Below the pieces are notes generated by a model. It ran no database searches. It worked only from the letters and a program-made list of their open reading frames with translations, and was not told the origin of the DNA. From Lentzea nigeriaca (GTDB lineage: Bacteria; Actinomycetota; Actinomycetes; Mycobacteriales; Pseudonocardiaceae), in NCBI RefSeq assembly GCF_016907955.1, contig NZ_JAFBCX010000001.1, forward strand, positions 124,001-188,000: a stretch of 64,000 nt of DNA, read 5' to 3'. Of this stretch, positions 33,217 through 41,450 are shown one piece after another; position 1 is the stretch's first letter, and every line of letters starts with the position of its first letter. Made by a program: the position numbers and the translations under genes.

Positions 33217-33683
33217 ACACGTTGATGGGAATACTGACGGTCTGGGTGCTGGCCGCGGCCGGCATCCAGCTCGGCACGCTGTGGATCATGAAGACGTCCA
33301 TCCTGCCGATGCTCAACTCCTTGCCGTACGGCCAGTACGTCACCGTTTGCCAACTGATCGACATGCACGTGTTCCACCCAATCGCGGTGTGGAACGGCGT
33401 GATCGCGGCCGGCCTCGGTGTCTGGGCGGCGTTCATGGCGCCGTCGGTGGCGGTCAGCGCGATGTTCATCGTTGGCGCGATCGGCATGCTCGTCGTCGGC
33501 ATCACCTCGGAGGGCTTCAACCGCCCGATCTGGCGGCAGATCGAGAAGTGGAGCCCGCAGCGCACCGCGAACGGCTGGTCGCGCAAGAGGACCAGGTGGT
33601 ACGTCGCCCACGAGATCCGCACCTACGGCGCGATCGTCGCGGTCGGTGCCTTCGTTGCCGCATTCGTCGGTCAGCTCGCCTGA
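33213..33683 (+). CDS. DUF1772-like (anthrone-oxygenase family) membrane protein
   Basis: The 156-residue protein has four hydrophobic segments (about residues 3-25, 58-75, 80-98 and 138-155). Its overall pattern resembles the DUF1772 family, which includes fungal anthrone oxygenases. GTG 33213 overlaps the preceding stop (GTGA). In an aromatic polyketide operon an anthrone-to-anthraquinone oxidation role is attractive, but family membership is judged only from hydrophobicity and a few residues (VFHPIAVWNG, RTYGAIV). Confidence 0.6.
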   Translation: MNTLMGILTVWVLAAAGIQLGTLWIMKTSILPMLNSLPYGQYVTVCQLIDMHVFHPIAVWNGVIAAGLGVWAAFMAPSVAVSAMFIVGAIGMLVVGITSEGFNRPIWRQIEKWSPQRTANGWSRKRTRWYVAHEIRTYGAIVAVGAFVAAFVGQLA

Positions 33684-33695
33684 GGAGTGGTGGAG

Positions 33696-34289
33696 ATGCG
33701 TCTCGTTGTCTTCGGCGCCACCGGCCGGATCGGTCGCGCCGTCGTTGCACGGGCCCGTGCCGAGGGCCACGAGGTGACCGGGCTGTCCCAGGCCGACCTG
33801 GACGTGCGGGAACCGATCCCGGCCGAGCTCGTCGACGGTGCGGACGCGGTGATCTTCGCCGCGGGCAAGCCCGGCCGCGGGCCGTCGATCGTGCGGTCCA
33901 TGGGCATGGCCAACGTGGTCGCGGCGATGGACTCGGCCGGCGTGAAACGCGTCCTCGCGGTGATGCCCAGCGCCGTGCACATCGCCCCCGGCGCTCCGCT
34001 GACGCGCAAGATCGCGCTGCGGTTCTTCGTGCACAAGCTGTACCGCAACCCGTTCCTCGACCTGGAGCGGATGGAGGACGAGCTGCACCACAGCTCGCTG
34101 GACTGGACCGTGGTGCGCACGGCCAGGCTGTACGACGGCCCGGCGACCGGGCGGGTCGTCGCGGTGCCGGGCACCGTGCGCGGACCGGAACGGCCGGTGA
34201 GCGTCGCGGACCTGGCGGCGTACCTCGTGTCCCATGTGGACGACAGCTCGCTGTACCGGGGAACGGTCACGCTGACCGGGCAACGATGA
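33696..34289 (+). CDS. NmrA-like NAD(P)-binding reductase
   Basis: The 197-residue atypical SDR has MRLVVFGATGRIGRAVV at the N-terminus, ADAVIFAAG after strand 4 and LDWTVVRTARLYDGP near the C-terminus. ATG 33696 follows a GAGGAG site. It resembles the reductase at 17636-18265, and the two may be paralogues. Such proteins act as ketoreductases or NAD(P)-binding helpers in polyketide tailoring. The substrate is unknown. Confidence 0.85.
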   Translation: MRLVVFGATGRIGRAVVARARAEGHEVTGLSQADLDVREPIPAELVDGADAVIFAAGKPGRGPSIVRSMGMANVVAAMDSAGVKRVLAVMPSAVHIAPGAPLTRKIALRFFVHKLYRNPFLDLERMEDELHHSSLDWTVVRTARLYDGPATGRVVAVPGTVRGPERPVSVADLAAYLVSHVDDSSLYRGTVTLTGQR

Positions 34290-34741
34290 ACGGCCGACGC
34301 AAGGCGCTCGTCGCACTGCACGTGCTCGGGTCGACGCTGAGCCTGGGCATCACGGTCGTGATGGTGGCCCTGCTGGTGTTCGCGCTGTCGTCTGGCGACG
34401 AGTCGCTGGTCCGCGTGGACGACCTGTTGCTGAGCACGGTCGCGATCCCGGCGTTGTTCGTGGCCCTGATCACCGGTGTGGTGGCGGCGCTGACGTCGAC
34501 GTGGGGATTGTTCCGGCACACGTGGGTGGTCAAGAAGCTGGGCCTGCTCCTCGCGACGCTCGGGTTCGCGCAGTTCCTGCTGGTGCCGTGGATCTCGTCC
34601 GGCGAGCACTGGCTCGCGTTGGCCGGGCTGGTGCTGCAGCTGGTGAAACTGACCCTGATCACCCTGCTGTCGGTCTACAAACCCAAGGGGCGCTTCGGGA
34701 AGAGCGGCACGCGCGAACCGGTGGCGGTGGGCCGTGGCTGA
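34286..34741 (+). CDS. Four-helix membrane protein (DUF2269-like)
   Basis: The 151-residue hydrophobic protein has four membrane segments near residues 8-32, 48-70, 82-103 and 106-127. It ends in a basic tail (YKPKGRFGKSGTREP). It resembles small DUF2269-type integral proteins of unknown function. ATG overlaps the previous stop, and its 3' end overlaps the FAD oxidase start by 8 bases. It is firmly part of the polyketide operon, perhaps organising membrane-associated steps or export. Confidence 0.65.
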   Translation: MNGRRKALVALHVLGSTLSLGITVVMVALLVFALSSGDESLVRVDDLLLSTVAIPALFVALITGVVAALTSTWGLFRHTWVVKKLGLLLATLGFAQFLLVPWISSGEHWLALAGLVLQLVKLTLITLLSVYKPKGRFGKSGTREPVAVGRG

Positions 34742-36284
34742 GGTGACGAGAAGATTTCTGCTCGGCGGCGCGATGGCGGGTGGTGCGGCTCTGTTCGCAC
34801 CGCCCGCCTCGGCGTCGTCGTTCGGGCCGATCTCCGTACGGCCGGATGACATCCGCTATCCGGACCTGGTGCGCGGCGACAACCACCGGTTCGTCGGCAC
34901 ACCCGACGTCGTGCGGCTGGTCGGGTCGACCGACCAGGTCGTGCGCGCGGTGTCCGAGGCGATGCGGGCGGGCAAGCGGATCGCGGTGCGCAGCGGTGGT
35001 CACTGCTTCGAGGACTTCGTGGCGAACCCGTCGGTGCGCGTGGTCATCGACATGTCCCCGATGAACGGGGTCTACTACGACACCTCCCGTGGCGCGTTCG
35101 CCGTCGAGGCGGGCGCGACGCTCGGCGAGGTCTACGAGACCCTGTTCAAGGGCTGGGGCGTGACGCTGCCCGCCGGCGCGTGGCCGACGGTCGGAGCGGG
35201 CGGACACATCCTCGGCGGCGGTTACGGCATGCTGTCCCGCCGACACGGCTGCGTGGTCGACCACCTGTACGGCGTGGAGGTCGTCGTGGTGGACGCCTCC
35301 GGCACCGCCCGCACCGTCGTCGCGACCAGGGAACCGGACGACCCCAACCGCGACCTGTGGTGGGCGCACACCGGCGGCGGTGGCGGCAACTTCGGCATCG
35401 TGACGCGGTACTGGCTCGGCCCGGAGTTGCCGCGGCCACCCGCGACGCTGCTGTACTCGTCGCTCGTGTGGCCGTGGAGCGGGCTGAACGAGGCCGCGTT
35501 CAGCAGGCTGCTGCACAACTTCGGCACCTGGTACGAACGCAACAGCGCTCCCGGCAGCCCGTACACCGGGCTGTTCAGCGGCATGGGCGTGCCGCACCGG
35601 TCGTCGTCAGGGGGAGTGGTCGTCGGCACGCACTTCGACGCCGCCACCCCCGACGCCGCCCGGCTGCTGGCCGACTACCACGCCGCGCTTGGCGACGGCG
35701 TGCCGTTGCAGCCGTTCGTGACCGGGCCGACGCCGATGCCGTGGCTCTACGCGGCCTCGTGGCGCGGCGGCGGGGACGGTGACCTGATCGCGCGCCGCTT
35801 CAAGTTCAAGGCCGCGTACCTGCGCAAGGGCTTGTCCGACGGGCAGATCGCGACCGCGTACCGGTACCTGACCACGCCGGACTACCACAATCCCAACGCG
35901 TTGTTCGTCATGATCGGTTACGGCGGCCAGGTGAACACCGTGGCGCCGTCGGCGACCGCCGTGGCGCAACGGGACTCGGCCATCAAGTCCGCCTACCAGG
36001 TCTACTGGGCCGATCCGGCGGAGGACGACCGGCACCTGACGTGGATTCGCACGTTCTACCGCGACATGTACGCGTCGACGGGCGGCGTGCCGGTGCCGGA
36101 CGACACCACCGACGGCTCCTACATCAACTACCCGGACGCCGACCTCGCCGACCTGCGCTGGAACACCTCGGGCGTGCCCTGGCACACCTTGTACTACAAG
36201 GACAACTACCCGAGGCTGCAACGCGTCAAGGCCCGCTGGGACCCCCGCAACGTCTTCCAGCACACCCTGTCCATCCGGGCCTGA
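34734..36284 (+). CDS. Tat-exported BBE-like FAD-linked oxidase
   Basis: The 516-residue oxidase has a twin-arginine signal (TRRFLLGGAMAGGAALFAPP, residues 5-24). An FAD_binding_4 domain and a C-terminal berberine-bridge (BBE) domain follow, ending YYKDNYPRLQRVKARWDPRN. His90 in RSGGHC is the expected 8-alpha-histidyl FAD link. The usual Cys of the second link is replaced by Trp150 (AGAWPTVG). The enzyme is therefore predicted to be mono-covalent, unless Cys91 beside the His substitutes. Exported oxidases of this type finish maturation outside the cell. It is the last gene of the operon, followed by a terminator. Confidence 0.9.
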   Translation: MAEVTRRFLLGGAMAGGAALFAPPASASSFGPISVRPDDIRYPDLVRGDNHRFVGTPDVVRLVGSTDQVVRAVSEAMRAGKRIAVRSGGHCFEDFVANPSVRVVIDMSPMNGVYYDTSRGAFAVEAGATLGEVYETLFKGWGVTLPAGAWPTVGAGGHILGGGYGMLSRRHGCVVDHLYGVEVVVVDASGTARTVVATREPDDPNRDLWWAHTGGGGGNFGIVTRYWLGPELPRPPATLLYSSLVWPWSGLNEAAFSRLLHNFGTWYERNSAPGSPYTGLFSGMGVPHRSSSGGVVVGTHFDAATPDAARLLADYHAALGDGVPLQPFVTGPTPMPWLYAASWRGGGDGDLIARRFKFKAAYLRKGLSDGQIATAYRYLTTPDYHNPNALFVMIGYGGQVNTVAPSATAVAQRDSAIKSAYQVYWADPAEDDRHLTWIRTFYRDMYASTGGVPVPDDTTDGSYINYPDADLADLRWNTSGVPWHTLYYKDNYPRLQRVKARWDPRNVFQHTLSIRA

Positions 36285-36288
36285 TCAG

Positions 36289-36330
36289 CCGTGAGGGGTG
36301 CCTCCCGAGATCTGGAGGCACCCCTCACGG
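36289..36330. terminator. Bidirectional hairpin terminator, perfect 17-bp stem
   Basis: Bases 36289-36305 (CCGTGAGGGGTGCCTCC) pair perfectly with 36314-36330 around an 8-base loop. It starts four bases after the FAD oxidase stop and lies before the convergent stop of the LLM gene at 36361. It can end both the type II PKS operon and the leftward tailoring operon. Confidence 0.9.
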
Positions 36331-36360
36331 CAGGTGCCGGTCATCCTGCCCGAAGTCCCG

Positions 36361-37221
36361 TCAGAGGACCGCGGTCAGGCGTTTGACCTGGTCGAGGTCG
36401 GAGGAGCAGGGGACCAGGAGCACCTCGTCGCAGCCGGCTTCCTCGTAGGCGCGCAGGGTTCTGGCCACGGCTTCCTCGCCGATGCTCGTGCCCCTGAGCA
36501 CTGCCTGCGCGTACGGGGGAGCGAAGCCGTAGTAGTCGTCGATGTAGGCCTTGGCGTTCTCCTCGGCCCGGTCACCGAGTGAGTAGTACGCGAGGGCCAG
36601 CAGTCGCGGCTTCCCGGTGCGACCTGCCTGCTGCCACGCGGCGCGGAACGCCGCCGCGCCGCCGGTGAACATGCCGACACCACCGCTGCCGGAGATCCAG
36701 CCGTCGCCGAACCGCGCGGCCCTCGCGACCGCGCCCGGCGCGTGCCCGCCCAGGATCAGCTCCGGACCGGTGGGACGGCTGGGTGCGGGGCCGATGGCGC
36801 CCGCGATGCCGCGGCGTTCACCTGCCCAGATCCTGCGCAGCTCTTCCAGCTGTGCGGTGAAGTTGCGGCCGCGCCGCGCGTGGTCGGCGCCGCTCGCCTT
36901 GAAGTCGTCGGGCCGTGCGCCGACGGCCATGCCGAGCGTGAGCCGGCCGCCTGAGATCCGGTCGACGGTCGCCACCTGTTTGGCCAGCAAGGCGGTGTTG
37001 GTGTGCAGCGGGCCGATCAGGATGGCCGTGGTGAGCCGCACTCGTTCGGTCACGGCCGCGGCCGCGGCCAGCGTGGTGAGGCAGTCGAAGTTGTCGTACA
37101 CGAGCCGGTCGAGGACGGCGAGCGAGGAGAACCCCGCCCGCTCGCCCTCGACCGACCAGTCGAGGAGGTCCTGTGCGGTGCTGCCGGGCACCGAGCTCGG
37201 CAGTGCGAGTCCGAAGTCCAC
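36361..37221 (-). CDS. LLM-class F420-dependent oxidoreductase
   Basis: The 286-residue TIM-barrel protein begins DFGLALPSSVPG and has AVLDRLVYDNFDCLTTLAAAA, VDRISGGRLTLGMAVGAR, and PELILGGHAPGAVARAARFGDGW, all hallmarks of F420-dependent LLM enzymes. GTG 37221 is chosen because it starts the first strand and lies 8 bases after the SchA/CurD gene stop; a longer in-frame start would overlap that gene. It is the last gene of a six-gene leftward operon and is probably a tailoring reductase or dehydrogenase. Confidence 0.88.
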   Translation of the reverse strand: MDFGLALPSSVPGSTAQDLLDWSVEGERAGFSSLAVLDRLVYDNFDCLTTLAAAAAVTERVRLTTAILIGPLHTNTALLAKQVATVDRISGGRLTLGMAVGARPDDFKASGADHARRGRNFTAQLEELRRIWAGERRGIAGAIGPAPSRPTGPELILGGHAPGAVARAARFGDGWISGSGGVGMFTGGAAAFRAAWQQAGRTGKPRLLALAYYSLGDRAEENAKAYIDDYYGFAPPYAQAVLRGTSIGEEAVARTLRAYEEAGCDEVLLVPCSSDLDQVKRLTAVL

Positions 37222-37229
37222 TTCGGACC

Positions 37230-37613
37230 TCAGTTCGCCGTCTCGAGCGGCTGATCGTGCCGGCGAGCCAGCACGCACTCCAGTGCCGCGTCGCGGAAGA
37301 ACTTGCGGGCGCCCTCGGGGGTGACCATGTCGCGCGGCACCGCCAAGTGCTCCTCGAGCTGCCGCTCGAACTCCTTGACCTCCGGCTGGCGGCTCATGTG
37401 CGCGGCCACCAACGGGATCGGGCCCTCGACCTCGATGACCCGCACGGCCATCTCCTTGCCCACGAACGCCATCGTGCCCAGCAGCCGTCCGGCGACGTTG
37501 CCCTGGTCGTCACGGACGTCGAACTGAGGCCGCCCACTGGCCTTGAACAGCTCCTTCACAGTCTCCTCGCTGCCCGCCTTGAGCGGGTAGTACAACGCGT
37601 GCCACTGCGACAT
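37230..37613 (-). CDS. SchA/CurD-like domain protein
   Basis: The 127-residue protein begins SQWHALYYPLKAGSEETVKELF, the typical opening of the SchA/CurD family found in spore-pigment and angucyclinone-type clusters. It continues with LLGTMAFVGKEMAVRVIEVEG and PEVKEFERQLEEHL. These ferredoxin-like proteins are associated with hydroxylation or cyclisation, alone or fused to oxygenases, but their mechanism is unsettled. ATG 37613 is preceded by GAAAGGAAGG. Its presence strengthens the aromatic type II polyketide assignment. Confidence 0.85.
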   Translation of the reverse strand: MSQWHALYYPLKAGSEETVKELFKASGRPQFDVRDDQGNVAGRLLGTMAFVGKEMAVRVIEVEGPIPLVAAHMSRQPEVKEFERQLEEHLAVPRDMVTPEGARKFFRDAALECVLARRHDQPLETAN

Positions 37614-37624
37614 GGCCCTTCCTT

Positions 37625-38377
37625 TCAGGAACTGGCGGTCACGCCGCCGTCGACGAAGATCACTTGTCCGGTGATGAACCTGGCCAGTGGCGACACGAGG
37701 TAGAGCACCGCGCTCGCCACCTCCTCGGCCTCGGCGAACCGGCCGAGCGGGATGCGCTGCCTGATCATGTTCAGGAAGCTGCCGTCGCCGCTGGCCTGCT
37801 CGACGAACTCGGTGCGCACGAAGCCGGGCGCGACCGCGTTCACCGTGATGCCGTGTCGCCCCCACTCGGTCGCGAGCTGCATCACGAGGAGGTTCAGGCC
37901 TGCCTTGCTGGCGCCGTACGCGGAGAACCCGCGCCGGCCCCCGGCGGCGCTGCGCACGGACGACAGGTGCACGATCCGGCCGGGCACGCCGGCCGCGATC
38001 ATGTGCCTGCCGACCTCCTGCGACAGCAGGAATGCGCCGGTGAGGTTGGCGTCCAGGATGGCTCGCCACTCGTTCTCCGGGAACTTCTCCGCGGGGATCG
38101 TCTCCAGCTTGCTGGCGCAGTTGACCAGCAGATCGATGCCGCCCAGCGTGGCGACGACGTCGGCGACGACCTCGCGGACACTGGCGCTGGAGGTGATCTC
38201 GATCTGCCTGCCGATCGAGGAGCCACCCAGTTTCTCCGCCAGCTCAACGGCTTTGTCCCTGGTTCGGCCCGCCACGGCGACGGTGGCGCCGCGTTCGGCG
38301 AGCTGTTCGCTGATCACGCTGCCGATGCCGCCGTAGCCGCCGACGACGAGTGCCCGCTGCCCGCTCAGCTCGGTCAT
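37625..38377 (-). CDS. Short-chain dehydrogenase/reductase
   Basis: The 250-residue classical SDR has GGYGGIG for NAD(P), VNCASK at the usual NNAG position, Ser in HLSSVRS, the catalytic YGASK and a C-terminal FVDGGVTASS. It is not the ActIII C9-reductase type: the flanking residues differ and it lies outside the KS operon. ATG 38377 overlaps the amidohydrolase stop by four bases. It is probably a ketone or alcohol tailoring enzyme. Confidence 0.9.
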   Translation of the reverse strand: MTELSGQRALVVGGYGGIGSVISEQLAERGATVAVAGRTRDKAVELAEKLGGSSIGRQIEITSSASVREVVADVVATLGGIDLLVNCASKLETIPAEKFPENEWRAILDANLTGAFLLSQEVGRHMIAAGVPGRIVHLSSVRSAAGGRRGFSAYGASKAGLNLLVMQLATEWGRHGITVNAVAPGFVRTEFVEQASGDGSFLNMIRQRIPLGRFAEAEEVASAVLYLVSPLARFITGQVIFVDGGVTASS

Positions 38378-39303
38378 GATCCCTCCAACCCGAAGAGCCG
38401 CCGCGCGTTCTCGGCGAAGATCAGCCGCTCGTCCGGCAGCGCCCGCACCATGTCCACACCGGACTGGAGCGGAGCGGTGAGCGGCGGCGAGTCGGTGCCG
38501 AACAGCAGCCGGTCGGTGCCGAACACCTCGGCCGCCGCCGACAGCGCCAGCGCGGACGGCGTCGCCGTGTCGACGTGGATGCGCCGCAACCAGCCGCTCG
38601 CCGGGTCGGTGACCGGAGCCGGCGGCCCCGGTGGTCCCGGCTTCGCGCGGTGCTGGGCCAGGTCGAGCTTCTCCCGCAGCAACGACAGCGCGCCACCGGC
38701 GTTGGCCGCGATGAGCTTGAGCGACGGGTACTTGTCGAGCCAGCCGGCGAAGAGGATCGCGGCGATCCCGCAGGTGATGTCGCACGGCCGCGTCACGTGC
38801 TCGATGAGCCCGAGGTGGCCGTTCATCGGAGCGGAACCGACGGGTTCGGCCGGCGGGTGCAGCAGCACCGGCGCGCCGGTTTCCGCCGCCAGCGCGAAGA
38901 ACTGGTCGGCGCGCGGATCGTTCAGGTAGGTGCCGCGCACGCTGGTGTTGGCGATGAGACCGACGAACTCCTGTTGCGCCAGCCGTTTCGCGGCCCGCTC
39001 GACCAGGTCCTCGTCGAGCGGGTTGACGTAGACGTACCCGCGCAGGTGCTCGTGGTGCTCCCGCACGGTCTCGCCGACCCAGTCGTGGAACGACTCCAGC
39101 TCGTCGGCGGGCTGGGCGTAGTTGTCCAGGCCGGGCATCGGGACCATGGTCCCCGCGCCGACCGGGCTGCCCACGATGGTGAGGTCGATGCCGAGCGCGG
39201 CCTTCTGCTCGATCATCCCCGCGACGTCGCCGAGGCTCGGCGGCATCGGGAACCGCTTGAGCAGTGCGGGCGGCGTCACGTGCCCGTGCACGTCGATGAT
39301 CAT
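38374..39303 (-). CDS. Amidohydrolase-2 (ACMSD/aromatic decarboxylase family) protein
   Basis: The 309-residue TIM-barrel metal enzyme has VHGHV ligands (His6, His8), a His in VLLHPPAEP and Asp in FGTDSPPL. The family includes ACMSD, gamma-resorcylate decarboxylase and the fungal 6-methylsalicylate decarboxylase. The segment that normally carries the catalytic His (xHGGG/xHAGG) reads AANAGG, with Asn201 instead. It may therefore be a hydrolase, cyclase or altered decarboxylase. In a locus with a 6-MSA-type PKS, decarboxylation of an aromatic acid is an obvious candidate reaction. Confidence 0.83.
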   Translation of the reverse strand: MIIDVHGHVTPPALLKRFPMPPSLGDVAGMIEQKAALGIDLTIVGSPVGAGTMVPMPGLDNYAQPADELESFHDWVGETVREHHEHLRGYVYVNPLDEDLVERAAKRLAQQEFVGLIANTSVRGTYLNDPRADQFFALAAETGAPVLLHPPAEPVGSAPMNGHLGLIEHVTRPCDITCGIAAILFAGWLDKYPSLKLIAANAGGALSLLREKLDLAQHRAKPGPPGPPAPVTDPASGWLRRIHVDTATPSALALSAAAEVFGTDRLLFGTDSPPLTAPLQSGVDMVRALPDERLIFAENARRLFGLEGS

Positions 39304-39313
39304 CGGGGTCTCC

Positions 39314-39799
39314 TCACGCGCGCGGCGGGCCGAGGACCTGGCCGCCGTAGCGCTGCACGGACGCGATCACGTCGCCGAAGTCGGGGAAGTCGGCCGGGTC
39401 GAACGCCGGCACCTCCAGCCGCTCGGCCGGCTTGCCGGTGTCGAAGAACCAGCCGTCGAACCCACCGGGTGTGCCGAGCACGAGCCAGCGCGCGACCGGC
39501 GACTCGACCTTGTAGGAGTGGGGCAGCCCGCGCGGCGCGAACACAGTGGTGCCCGGACCGGCGTTGTGCAGCACGCCGTCGATCTCGATGCTGACCTCGC
39601 CGTCGAGGACGTGGAACGTCTCGTCCTCCTTGCTGTGCACGTGCAGCGGTGACGCGTAGCCCTGGTGCGAGGTCTGCTCGGCGAGCCAGAACTGGTTGCC
39701 TGTGTCCGCGCTGGTGGCGCGGAACTGCATGAGCGCGCCCATGTGCCAGATGGCCCGGCTCTGCTCCGCAGACACCGTGAACGGTTTCACTTCCGACAT
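39314..39799 (-). CDS. Cupin-domain protein (quercetinase-like)
   Basis: The 161-residue single cupin has metal motif 1 HVHSKEDETFHVLDGEVSIE (His, His, Glu, His pattern) and motif 2 APRGLPHSYKVE. Length and the N-terminal region (RATSADTGNQFWLAEQTSHQG) resemble quercetin-dioxygenase-like cupins, not TcmJ. It may be a metal-dependent oxygenase acting on the aromatic product. It lies between amidohydrolase and quinone oxidoreductase genes in the leftward operon. Confidence 0.83.
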   Translation of the reverse strand: MSEVKPFTVSAEQSRAIWHMGALMQFRATSADTGNQFWLAEQTSHQGYASPLHVHSKEDETFHVLDGEVSIEIDGVLHNAGPGTTVFAPRGLPHSYKVESPVARWLVLGTPGGFDGWFFDTGKPAERLEVPAFDPADFPDFGDVIASVQRYGGQVLGPPRA

Positions 39800-39810
39800 G
39801 GCTTTCCCCT

Positions 39811-40794
39811 CTACGGCACGAGAACGATCTTCCCGGTGACCGTGCCGTCCTCGAGTTCCTGTTGGGCCCGTGCGGCTTCGGTCAGCGGCACGGTCTTGGC
39901 GATGAGCGGCTCGACCTTGCCCGTCGCCAGCAGACCGAGCACGATGGCGAGGTCTTCGCGGTAGGCGGCGTCGTCGAGGCTCCAGGCGTTGTAGAACGTG
40001 GTGCGCTTGCCGTTCGGCACGAGCTTCGGCAGTACGATCCCGCCGAGGAAACCCCTCGCTCCGATCAGCATGTTGGGCTTGCCGTCGACCAACGCGGCGC
40101 TCTGGCCGTAGCCGACCATGATTCCGCCGCGCCGCAGCACCGACGACGACCTGTTGAAGTGCGATCCACCGATGGCGTCGAACACCGCGTCCACCGGTTT
40201 GCCGTGCAGCACCTGAACGAAGTCCTGGGCGCGGTAGTCGATCGGGATGCCGCCGTACTTGCGCACCACGTCGAGCTTGGCTGCGGAGGCGGAGCCGTAG
40301 GCCTCGACCCCGGCGAGCTGCGCGAGCTGCAGGAACGCCACGCCGACGCCACCGGAGGCGCCGTGCACCAGAACTCGTTGTCCCGGCTCGACTTTCGCGA
40401 CGCGGTGCAGCATCTGGTATGCGATGAAGTAGTTCAACGCGATCGCGGCGGACTCGACGGCGGACGCGCCCTCTGGACGCGGCACCAACCGGTCCGCGGA
40501 CACCTTGATCCGTTCCGCGTACCCTCCGGTCGGCACGAGCGCGGCGACCGCCCGGCCCGGTGCGAGCGCCACTCCGGCACCGGTTTTCTCGATCACACCG
40601 GCGAAGTCGTAACCGGGGACGAACGGCGGTTTCGGCGAGCCGGGAATGACTCCCTTGCGCAGCAGGATGTCCCCGTAGGAGACCCCGGCTGCCTCGACTC
40701 GGACGATCACCTCACCCGCCGCCGGCGGATCGAGCGCGGTCGCCTGCGCCTGCATGGTGTCCGGTCCGGTCACGGTGAGATGTCGAGCGAGCAC
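39811..40794 (-). CDS. Zinc-independent MDR / NADPH:quinone oxidoreductase
   Basis: The 327-residue medium-chain dehydrogenase lacks the structural zinc Cys cluster. It has PGYDFAGVIEKTGAGV, the NADPH motif VLVHGASGGVGVAFLQLA and a C-terminal GKIVLVP. These mark quinone oxidoreductase or enoyl-reductase-type MDR proteins. It is the first gene of the leftward operon (40794 to 36361), divergent from the SnoaL-like gene. Reduction of a quinone or enone intermediate is likely. Confidence 0.9.
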   Translation of the reverse strand: MLARHLTVTGPDTMQAQATALDPPAAGEVIVRVEAAGVSYGDILLRKGVIPGSPKPPFVPGYDFAGVIEKTGAGVALAPGRAVAALVPTGGYAERIKVSADRLVPRPEGASAVESAAIALNYFIAYQMLHRVAKVEPGQRVLVHGASGGVGVAFLQLAQLAGVEAYGSASAAKLDVVRKYGGIPIDYRAQDFVQVLHGKPVDAVFDAIGGSHFNRSSSVLRRGGIMVGYGQSAALVDGKPNMLIGARGFLGGIVLPKLVPNGKRTTFYNAWSLDDAAYREDLAIVLGLLATGKVEPLIAKTVPLTEAARAQQELEDGTVTGKIVLVP

Positions 40795-41021
40795 GATGGC
40801 CTCCCGGCGATCGGGTTGCGCGCGGAACTTCCCTGCCCCTACTGCCTAGCAGTGGCGCGTCACGCGGTTCAACGACAGCGGCGGCTATTCCCGGCGCCGG
40901 GGGACACCCTGCCCGGCCGCGCTGAAGAGCGTTCCCTTCGCCGGTGGGACTCCAGGCTCACGACAGCGGGATGCGCCGGGCGCCACCGTCGAAGCAGACC
41001 TGGATCCCACGGAGGTTGCGA

Positions 41022-41450
41022 ATGTCCACAGAGGACAACATGAAGCTCGTCCGGTACATCACCGAGCAGGGGCTGAACGCGGGGGACGTGAGCTTCGTCG
41101 ACGACGTGTTCGCACCCGACTACGTGGTCCACGCCCGCGGCCTCGACCTGCCGCCCGGCCCTGGCGCGTTCAAGGCGGCGGTCGGCTTCTGGCGTCAGTC
41201 GTTCCCCGACTTCCACTGCACGATCGAGCACATGATCGCTGACGGCGAGTACGTCGCGCACCGGTTCAGCACGACCGGCACCCACACCGGCAAGCTGGGC
41301 GAGATGCCGCCGACGGGCAAGTCGTTCCACGTGTCCGGCGTCGACATGCACCGCGTCGTGGATGGCAAGGTCGTCGAGTCGTGGATCAGCGACGACATGC
41401 CGCGGATCCTGATGGAGATCGGGGTGCTCGCGCCCGGTGGCCGGCCGTGA
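41022..41450 (+). CDS. SnoaL-like polyketide cyclase-family protein
   Basis: The 142-residue NTF2-fold protein has VDDVFAPDYVVHARG, FRQSFPDFHCTIEHMIADGEYVAHRFSTTGTH (seen as SFPDFHCTIE and GTHTG) and a VSGVDMHRVVDGKVVESW ending, as in SnoaL-type ester cyclases. ATG 41022 has GGAGG six bases upstream. It opens a three-gene operon with a beta-hydroxyacid dehydrogenase and a serine acetyltransferase. It could close a ring or hydrolyse an intermediate. Confidence 0.85.
   Translation: MSTEDNMKLVRYITEQGLNAGDVSFVDDVFAPDYVVHARGLDLPPGPGAFKAAVGFWRQSFPDFHCTIEHMIADGEYVAHRFSTTGTHTGKLGEMPPTGKSFHVSGVDMHRVVDGKVVESWISDDMPRILMEIGVLAPGGRP

Noticed and set aside
37625-38377. ActIII-type C9 ketoreductase
   Set aside because: The SDR lacks the flanking signature of that group and sits in the leftward tailoring operon, and the cyclases present are of the non-reducing type.
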